From Ignavibacteriaceae bacterium (GTDB taxonomy: Bacteria > Bacteroidota > Ignavibacteria > Ignavibacteriales > Ignavibacteriaceae): a stretch of DNA of 12,471 bases. Location of the stretch: contig JALNWB010000119.1 in assembly GCA_023231105.1 (NCBI GenBank), positions 1-12,471 on the forward strand, written 5' to 3'. Shown here piece after piece: positions 7,113 through 12,471 of the stretch (its first letter is position 1; every line of letters starts with the position of its first letter). Position numbers and translations under genes: made by a program. The notes under the pieces are model-generated. The model saw only the letters and a program-made list of their open reading frames with translations. It made no database searches and was not told where the DNA came from.

Positions 7113-7715
7113 GTGGTAGAAAGTAATATTTCTCCGGAAGACGCCCTGCTGATTCCCGAACAGATGATTAAGCTCTATGCGATGGGAGCCTTTCCTATGG
7201 CGGATGCCGGTACGGGAAAAATTGAATGGTTCTTTCCGGAGGTTAGAACCGTTATTCCTTTAGAGGCTTTTCGTATTCCCCGCTCGCTCAAAAAAATAAT
7301 AAATGAAAACCGGTTTGTTATTAAATACGATACTGATTTTCTTTCTGTTGTTACTCGCTGTGCCGCAAGGAAAGAAACATGGATTTCCGACAACTTAATT
7401 GCAGCATATTTAAATTTGCAAAAACTCGGACACATTCATTCGGTGGAAGTTTATCAAGACGAAAAGCTTGTCGGCGGACTTTACGGTGTTACTTACCGCG
7501 GCGCTTTTTTCGGTGAATCGATGTTCTCGATTGTCAGTCAGGCATCTAAAGTGGCGTTGGCTTTTTTGCTTAATCATTTATGTGAAAAGAATTTTGTCCT
7601 GCTTGATGTTCAGTATATGACGGAACATTTGAAGATGTTCGGTGCGAAAGAAATTTCATTTGAAGTGTTTTCTTCCCTTTTGCAAAGAGCCTATCTCGTT
7701 GATGCTGAATTTTAA
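7113..7715 (+). CDS. aat: Leucyl/phenylalanyl-tRNA--protein transferase
   Basis: Transfers Leu or Phe from aminoacyl-tRNA to proteins with N-terminal Arg or Lys, tagging them for ClpS/ClpAP degradation (N-degron pathway, cytoplasm). Family landmarks in order are LYAMGAFPMAD (21-31), WFFPEVRTVIPLE (39-51), TRCAARKETWIS (81-92), HIHSVEVY (107-114), LVGGLYG (119-125), FFGESMFS (132-139) and LLDVQYMTEHL (163-173). E135, D165 and Q167 align with E. coli E156, D186 and Q188; the Cys between D and Q is Val here. At 200 aa it is shorter than E. coli Aat, mainly at the N-terminus. The GTG start is forced: an in-frame TGA lies at 7101-7103, and the next Met (residue 18) falls inside the first conserved block. 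No Shine-Dalgarno is visible. It sits 42 bases upstream of the acyl-CoA synthetase gene, same strand. Confidence 0.95.
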   Translation: MVESNISPEDALLIPEQMIKLYAMGAFPMADAGTGKIEWFFPEVRTVIPLEAFRIPRSLKKIINENRFVIKYDTDFLSVVTRCAARKETWISDNLIAAYLNLQKLGHIHSVEVYQDEKLVGGLYGVTYRGAFFGESMFSIVSQASKVALAFLLNHLCEKNFVLLDVQYMTEHLKMFGAKEISFEVFSSLLQRAYLVDAEF

Positions 7716-7748
7716 AACTGTAATTGCAAAAATTTAGAAATTTATTTT

Positions 7749-7753
7749 GAGGA
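7749..7753 (+). promoter_or_regulatory. Shine-Dalgarno site of the acyl-CoA synthetase gene
   Basis: GAGGA, then TTAT, then ATG at 7758. It is identical in core and spacing to the sites before the genes starting at 113 (minus) and 6007. Confidence 0.65.
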
Positions 7754-7757
7754 TTAT

Positions 7758-9449
7758 ATGAAACCGTTACAAGAGTTAACATTAAAACATCTTTTGGAAA
7801 ACAGCGCAAGCGAGTATAAAGGTAAAAAATTGTTTGGCTTTGTTGATGGAGGCATGCTGACGTTTACAGAATTTAAAGCGCAGGTCGATTTGATCTCGGC
7901 GTTTTTACTGGATCAAGGAATTTTGCACGGAGACCGCATTGCTCTTCTCAGCGAAAATTGTCCGCATTGGGGTGTTGCTTATTTTGCAATTACTTGTATC
8001 GGCGCTATTGTCGTTCCTATCTTAAATGATTTCCATACTTCCGAAATTCATCATATCATTCAACATTCGGAAGCGAAAGCAATTTTTGTTTCTGAAAAAT
8101 TGTATCCTAAAATTGAAGAATATAAATCCGAAGGCGATCTTAAAATTATTTTACTTGACGATTTTTCCATCGTTCAAAAAAACATTCCGAAAGACACCCT
8201 TAAAAAATTAATTGCCGACGGCAGCAAAGAACTTCAAAAAATAAAAAATCTCGTGCTAAAGTTTACCGGACTTTTAACTGAAAAAATTTCCGAAGATGAC
8301 GTTGCTTCCATCATTTATACTTCGGGCACAACGGGACATTCAAAAGCCGTGATGCTTACCCATAAAAATATTTTATCGGATGCAATTGCTACAAGAAAAT
8401 ATGTTCCTTCGGATATTGAGTGTAGAATGATTTCTCTTCTCCCTCTCGCGCATGTCTATGAATGTACGCTCGGAATGATCTTTCCGATGTTAATCGGCGG
8501 AACGGTTTATTATTTGCGGAAGCCGCCAACCGCCGCAGTATTGCTTCCGCCGCTTGCAGAACTAAAACCTACAGTATTGCTTTCGGTTCCTTTAATCATT
8601 GAGAAAATGTACAAAGGGAAAATTCTTCCCGAAATAAATAAAAAGAAACTTGTGAAGCTTGCGTACAAAATTCCTTCATTGAGAAAAAAAATTAATAAAG
8701 TTGCCGGGAAAAAATTATTAAAAACTTTCGGCGGCGAATTAAAACTTTTCTGTATCGGCGGCGCTGCACTTTCTCCCGATGTTGAATTGTTTTTGCGCGA
8801 AGCCTCATTCCCCTATTCCATAGGATACGGTTTGACTGAAACTTCGCCGTTAGTTGCCGGCACCGGCGCCAAAGACACAAAATATTTATCCACCGGTCCC
8901 GCTTCCATCGGGGCGGAATTAAAAATAGATTCACCCGATCCTAAAACCGGTGAAGGTGAAATTTTAGTGCGCGGCGCTATGGTGATGAAAGGCTATTACA
9001 AAGATCCGGAAAAAACAAAAGAAGTGATATCGAGCGAAGGTTGGTTTAGAACCGGCGATTTAGGCTGCTTCGATAAGGATGGCTATCTTTATATTAAAGG
9101 ACGATTGAAAAATATGATCCTTGGTCCCAGCGGTGAAAATATTTATCCCGAAGCTCTCGAATCGGTAATTCATCGCTCGGAGTATGTGCTTGAGTCTATC
9201 GTCTATCGGCAGAATGATCAACTTACAGCGCGTGTTTTTTTAGATTATGAAAAAATTGACGCTCACTTTGAAACGAACAAGAAAACCGAAAAAGAACAGC
9301 GCAAAATTATTACCGATCTTCTTAATCAATTAAAAGAAGAAGTAAACAACAGCGTTTCTTCATTTTCAAAAATCAGCAAAATGATTGAGCAAGTAAATCC
9401 CTTTGAAAAAACTCCGACGCAAAAAATTAAACGATACTTGTATGTTTAA
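7758..9449 (+). CDS. Long-chain acyl-CoA synthetase (AMP-forming, FAA1/FadD type)
   Basis: A 563-aa ANL-superfamily enzyme that activates a carboxylate, probably a fatty acid, with ATP and CoA to acyl-CoA. Motifs in order are the nucleotide loop YTSGTTGHSK (187-196), GYGLTETSP (356-364), TGD (D434), GRLK (R449), and the C-terminal PTQKIKR with adenylation lysine K556. The start context GGMLTFTEFK and a C-terminal domain of about 110 aa fit COG1022 (FAA1-like) enzymes better than short-chain Acs. Fatty-acid chain length cannot be read from the sequence. GAGGA four bases upstream supports the ATG. The gene follows aat by 42 bases and may share its transcript, but no functional link is known. 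Its stop is 32 bases from the stop of the convergent kinase. It could also activate other aryl or acyl acids; the overall class is secure. Confidence 0.93.
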   Translation: MKPLQELTLKHLLENSASEYKGKKLFGFVDGGMLTFTEFKAQVDLISAFLLDQGILHGDRIALLSENCPHWGVAYFAITCIGAIVVPILNDFHTSEIHHIIQHSEAKAIFVSEKLYPKIEEYKSEGDLKIILLDDFSIVQKNIPKDTLKKLIADGSKELQKIKNLVLKFTGLLTEKISEDDVASIIYTSGTTGHSKAVMLTHKNILSDAIATRKYVPSDIECRMISLLPLAHVYECTLGMIFPMLIGGTVYYLRKPPTAAVLLPPLAELKPTVLLSVPLIIEKMYKGKILPEINKKKLVKLAYKIPSLRKKINKVAGKKLLKTFGGELKLFCIGGAALSPDVELFLREASFPYSIGYGLTETSPLVAGTGAKDTKYLSTGPASIGAELKIDSPDPKTGEGEILVRGAMVMKGYYKDPEKTKEVISSEGWFRTGDLGCFDKDGYLYIKGRLKNMILGPSGENIYPEALESVIHRSEYVLESIVYRQNDQLTARVFLDYEKIDAHFETNKKTEKEQRKIITDLLNQLKEEVNNSVSSFSKISKMIEQVNPFEKTPTQKIKRYLYV

Positions 9450-9463
9450 TGATGAATTAGTAG

Positions 9464-9483
9464 AGACATGCCATGGCATGTCT
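9464..9483. repeat. Perfect 20-bp palindrome at a convergent junction
   Basis: AGACATGCCATGGCATGTCT is its own reverse complement. It lies between the stop of the acyl-CoA synthetase gene (9449) and the kinase gene on the opposite strand, and its last two bases form part of that kinase's TAG stop (9484-9482). On the left it is flanked by TAG and a further G; the matching right flank is missing, as if a longer palindrome were cut. It resembles GTAGAGAC-type dispersed palindromes I recall from cyanobacteria and other phyla. It could cap both transcripts, though no good T-run follows on either strand. Confidence 0.7.
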
Positions 9484-12097
9484 AAAATTTTTCTGCTCTT
9501 GGTAAGGTAAATGAAAAAGTAGTTCCTTTTTCAAGGTCACTTTCTACCGAGATTGTTCCGCCGTGTCGTTCAATCATTTCTTTGCAGAGCAGCAGTCCAA
9601 GCCCAGTCCCCTTTTCGTTTTCTGTTCCTGTGGTGGTTGCGGTTGAATCGGTACGGAAAATTTTTAGTAAATTTTCTTCGCTGATTCCAACTCCGGTATC
9701 TTTTATAAAAATCTTCATCATTTCATCCTCCGCCTTCCTCGCCAATACTTGAATTTGTCCACCGGATCTTGTGAATTTAATAGCGTTTGCAAGAAGATTT
9801 TGAAGAATCGATTGCAGCATATTCGCATCCGCCCAAAGAAAAGCGGTTGGTAAAACGAGATTTGCCACGATAATATTTTTTTTGAACGCATTTCCGGCAA
9901 GCAAAGCAATAACATCATTCACTTTTTCTAATAAGTTGATCTTCTCGGGGGCATACTGCATTCTCCCGGTCTGCAGACGCGACCATTCCAAAAGATTTTC
10001 AAGCAGCTTATATTGATTATTTAAACTGGTGTTCATTTCCCTTGAAAATTTTTGTATTTCCTCTTTTGAAAAATCATCAATTTCGGTCGCAAGCAATTCG
10101 GATAGCCCGAGAAGCGCATGGAACGGGCTGCGCAAATCATGAGCAATAATTGAGAAAAGTTTATCTTTGCTTGCATTTAATTCTTTTAATTGAAGTTCGG
10201 AAGCGGCTAAGTCATCATCTGCTTTTTTCTTATAAATTGCCATAGCTATTTGAGAAGAAACGAACGTCAAAATGTTTCGCTCTTTTTCAGTGTATCGCGT
10301 ACTGGGGGAATAGCTTTGTACAACAACCACGCCGATAATCTTTTCTTTAATAAATAAAGGGACGCCAAGCCAATCAATAGAGTTCGTTCCTATCTTTTCA
10401 ACTTCACCGGCATCTTCAATTTCCTGTAGTTTATCCGGGGTTGCTAGTAATGGCTTTTTTGTTCGAAGTACATATTCGGTTAAGCCCCGCTTGGGCGGAC
10501 GCGCTGTGGGTGTCTCGTCATATTCATCAACAAAATATGGAAAGCTTATTTCGTTTTTCTTCTCGTCATACAACGAAATGTAAAAGTTAATTGCGGGCAT
10601 TAAAGTTTTTACTGATTCGTGAATTGTATTATATAATGCTGCAAGATCAGTTGCCGTACTTGTGGCTTCGGTAATTTTGAATACAGCGGTTTGTAATTTA
10701 TCAGCATTTTTTCTTTCTGTAATATCACGCACAATAGCTTGAATATAATTTTTCCCTTCAAGTTCAATTTTTGTTAAGCTTACTTCACAATCGAAAGTTT
10801 CGCCGTTTAACTTTTGGTGCTTCCACTCAAAAATTTGCGGTGTGCCGATAAGCGCTGCAGAAATTTTTTCTAACGCTTTTTCTTTGGAAGGTCTCCCGTC
10901 TTCTTGAAATTCCGGAGAAATTTCATACGGTTTTAATTTTAGAATTTTTTCTGCACTTCCGCCGAACATTATTTCTGTAGTTGGGTTGCAGTCAATAAAA
11001 GATTCTCCATCCATTAAGAAAATAGCATCAGTAGCTTTTTCATAGAGGGTGCGGAATTTTTGTTCGGAAAGAGTAATTTTTTCTTCGGCTTTTTTGTGCT
11101 GGGTAAAATCTCTAAAAATACTTAAGAGATAAGTTTTCTTTTCAATTTCAACAAAAGAATTTGAAATTTCAAACCAAGCAATCCTTCCATCGGCAAATTC
11201 CACTTTGCGGAGAGTCGCATCTTCAAACTCCTTTTTTTCGAACCGCTTTTTATAATTTTCGATTGAAGATTGAAGCATTGCTTCTTTATAAAAAATATAG
11301 AATGGATGATTTACCACGTCTTCTTCGGTTTTATTGAAAAAACTAAAATAGGCATCGTTTGCCATAAGAACGATTCCGTTTTCATCCGTTAGACGAAAAC
11401 CATCGCGCGAGTGCTTCCAGATAGTCTTAAAGCGGGCTTCTGATTCCTTTATTCTCAACTCATCTTTTTTCTTTTCGGAAATATCATCAAAACTCCAGAC
11501 CCTTCCGCGAATATTCTTTCCGAGTTTTTGCGGCTGAGAGTACCGTTCAAAAATTCTTCCATCTTTAAATTCGATAACATCAAAACTTATTTGTTCGGGG
11601 GATTGATAAAGTTCTTCAACTTTTCGTAAAAATTCTTCCGGGTCTTTTAGTTGAGAAAGGACGTATCCCAACAATTGTTTATCCTCTTTCGTGTCAACAA
11701 TTTCTTTTGGAACATTCCACAATTCAATAAATTTTTGGTTATAGGTTACCACTTTTCTCTCTTGAGAGATTACGAGGATTGCGTCAATAGTGGATTCGAG
11801 CGTGGTTTGTAAAATGGAAAGCGTTTCGTTTAAGTCTTCTTCGGCTATTTTTCTTGCAGCTATTTCAACTCTGCTTATTTGTAAGTTCTTTTCATAATTC
11901 CTTGCTAAAAAATGGGAAATAATTGCAGCAAAAACGCTTGCAGAAATAATGTTGATTAGATTGCTTTCCCATCCGTGCGCATTTGGAAAGAGCAAATCTT
12001 TCACCCATTCATCAATCACCATAACGGCAATCATCAGAATGAAAGTAACGCCTAAAATAAAAAGCGACCGTTTTATTTTTTGTAACCGGGTTGTCAT
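9482..12097 (-). CDS. Membrane-anchored PAS/GAF sensor histidine kinase
   Basis: An 871-aa sensor kinase. Two membrane helices at about 11-28 and 46-65 flank a short external loop, then a helical linker (66-100). Three PAS units follow at about 97-210, 222-337 and 347-462; the ends WSFDDISEKK, SIFRDFTQHKK and AIVRDITERK are typical PAS-to-PAS joins. A GAF domain lies at about 468-625 (LGVPLFIKEKIIGVVVVQSY). HisKA has H-box AHDLRSPF with His653. The HATPase domain has N-box N767/N771, G1 DTGVGI (800-805) and G2 GTGLGL (830-835). It ends soon after the last strand (FSFTLPRAEKF), with no receiver. It should autophosphorylate and pass phosphate to a regulator not seen here. The tiny external loop suggests sensing in the cytoplasm or membrane. 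The catalytic core resembles that of the hybrid kinase at 316-3738. The start has only an A-rich leader, no Shine-Dalgarno. Confidence 0.95.
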   Translation of the reverse strand: MTTRLQKIKRSLFILGVTFILMIAVMVIDEWVKDLLFPNAHGWESNLINIISASVFAAIISHFLARNYEKNLQISRVEIAARKIAEEDLNETLSILQTTLESTIDAILVISQERKVVTYNQKFIELWNVPKEIVDTKEDKQLLGYVLSQLKDPEEFLRKVEELYQSPEQISFDVIEFKDGRIFERYSQPQKLGKNIRGRVWSFDDISEKKKDELRIKESEARFKTIWKHSRDGFRLTDENGIVLMANDAYFSFFNKTEEDVVNHPFYIFYKEAMLQSSIENYKKRFEKKEFEDATLRKVEFADGRIAWFEISNSFVEIEKKTYLLSIFRDFTQHKKAEEKITLSEQKFRTLYEKATDAIFLMDGESFIDCNPTTEIMFGGSAEKILKLKPYEISPEFQEDGRPSKEKALEKISAALIGTPQIFEWKHQKLNGETFDCEVSLTKIELEGKNYIQAIVRDITERKNADKLQTAVFKITEATSTATDLAALYNTIHESVKTLMPAINFYISLYDEKKNEISFPYFVDEYDETPTARPPKRGLTEYVLRTKKPLLATPDKLQEIEDAGEVEKIGTNSIDWLGVPLFIKEKIIGVVVVQSYSPSTRYTEKERNILTFVSSQIAMAIYKKKADDDLAASELQLKELNASKDKLFSIIAHDLRSPFHALLGLSELLATEIDDFSKEEIQKFSREMNTSLNNQYKLLENLLEWSRLQTGRMQYAPEKINLLEKVNDVIALLAGNAFKKNIIVANLVLPTAFLWADANMLQSILQNLLANAIKFTRSGGQIQVLARKAEDEMMKIFIKDTGVGISEENLLKIFRTDSTATTTGTENEKGTGLGLLLCKEMIERHGGTISVESDLEKGTTFSFTLPRAEKF

Positions 12098-12145
12098 TTT
12101 TACTGTTTTTGAAATTTATGGCTGTAATATTTAATCAGCATCTTC

Positions 12146-12171
12146 CAAAGTACCACGACTTAAAGGGTCAA
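12146..12171 (-). promoter_or_regulatory. Possible promoter of the membrane-anchored kinase
   Basis: On the minus strand TTGACC begins at 12171, and TACTTTG (12152-12146) follows the TTG after 16 bases. The second element is one base short of TAnnTTTG. A start just downstream would give a leader of about 40 bases. Weak, motif-only support. Confidence 0.25.
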
Positions 12172-12258
12172 CCGCTAAACTAAGTTAAAAACTTTTCGAA
12201 AAAAAGAAAAAAGTTTGAAAAAATTCCCAAATGCCGATTAAAAACGAAAAGTTGAACT

Positions 12259-12302
12259 AAATAAAAATGGCAGCCAAAACCCAAATTCTGATCTGCCATT
12301 TT
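12259..12302 (-). terminator. Intrinsic terminator of the leftward beta-barrel gene
   Basis: AAAATGGCAG (12264-12273) and CTGCCATTTT (12293-12302) form a perfect 10-bp stem with a 19-base loop. Read on the minus strand, the stem ends in a run of T (TTTTTATTT). It starts 38 bases past the stop codon at 12341, the right place and direction for that gene. Confidence 0.7.
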
Positions 12303-12340
12303 AAAACTGCGGAATTTCCTTTTGAGTATCTTTTAAAAAA

Positions 12341-12471
12341 CTAAAAATGATACCCGACAGACATATTCCAATCTCTGAATGACGCTACATCTTCATCAAA
12401 AGAAATTTGCACGCGCAAACCGGAAGAATGTTTTAATTCAAGCCCAAGGAATGTTGATTTTGATGATTGGT
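12341..12471 (-). CDS. C-terminus of an outer-membrane beta-barrel protein (partial)
   Basis: Reading leftward from the window edge, 42 codons stay open to a TAG at 12343-12341. The peptide alternates polar and hydrophobic residues in two strand-like stretches (STFLGLELKHSS and GLRVQISF) and ends in WNMSVGYHF. A last strand closing with an aromatic Phe is the known BAM-recognition signature of outer-membrane barrels. The gene is cut at its 5' end by the window. An intrinsic terminator follows, and the kinase gene lies downstream on the same strand as a separate unit. The family cannot be named from this piece. Confidence 0.65.
   Translation of the reverse strand, partial: QSSKSTFLGLELKHSSGLRVQISFDEDVASFRDWNMSVGYHF

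Noticed and set aside
9464..9483. Calling the palindrome an intrinsic terminator
   Set aside because: The stem is perfect but no proper T-run follows it on either strand, so it is recorded as a repeat only.
316..12097. A single new multi-gene system spanning the window
   Set aside because: Gene directions alternate, units are separated by terminators or promoters, and the products belong to unrelated known families; nothing ties them into one system beyond the kinase similarity.

Overview
This is an AT-rich bacterial window with dense gene packing. It carries multi-PAS sensor kinases, a Sec-exported GH13 enzyme, a gene ending in an outer-membrane beta-barrel signature, and several promoter candidates of the Bacteroidota type (TTG / TAnnTTTG). 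These traits suggest the Bacteroidota/Ignavibacteriota/Chlorobi side of the tree, most likely an Ignavibacteria-like organism. That placement is an inference from style, not from a marker gene. I see no rRNA, tRNA, CRISPR array, transposase or phage gene.

Layout from left to right. (1) The first 113 bases hold the start of a leftward gene for a small membrane-anchored protein, with a good ribosome site and a good promoter. (2) Divergent from it, 316-3738 encodes a soluble hybrid histidine kinase with about six PAS domains, HisKA, HATPase and a C-terminal receiver. (3) Convergent with it, 3772-5886 (minus) encodes a secreted pullulanase-type alpha-1,6-glucan debranching enzyme whose last ten residues come from a short repeat. 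(4) Divergent again, 6007-6381 and 6397-6876 form a two-gene unit of small membrane proteins, the second a DUF2721 member. (5) A 236-base gap contains degenerate 8-base-period repeats in inverted orientation. (6) 7113-7715 is aat (leucyl/phenylalanyl-tRNA--protein transferase), followed after 42 bases by an FAA1/FadD-type acyl-CoA synthetase (7758-9449). (7) Convergent with that, 9482-12097 (minus) is a membrane-anchored PAS-PAS-PAS-GAF histidine kinase. A perfect 20-bp palindrome sits at its stop codon. (8) The right edge holds the 3' end of a leftward outer-membrane beta-barrel gene with a clear intrinsic terminator.

The genes do not form one obvious pathway. The strongest internal link is between the two kinases, whose catalytic cores resemble each other closely although their sensor halves differ. 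One has a receiver and no membrane segment; the other has membrane segments and no receiver. Neither has a separate response regulator in the window. The remaining genes look like ordinary metabolic or housekeeping loci (polysaccharide debranching, N-degron tagging, fatty-acid activation). I found no convincing new multi-gene defence, mobile or biosynthetic system. The most distinctive signals are short repeats and palindromes that sit exactly at gene ends and in two cases supply coding or stop-codon sequence.
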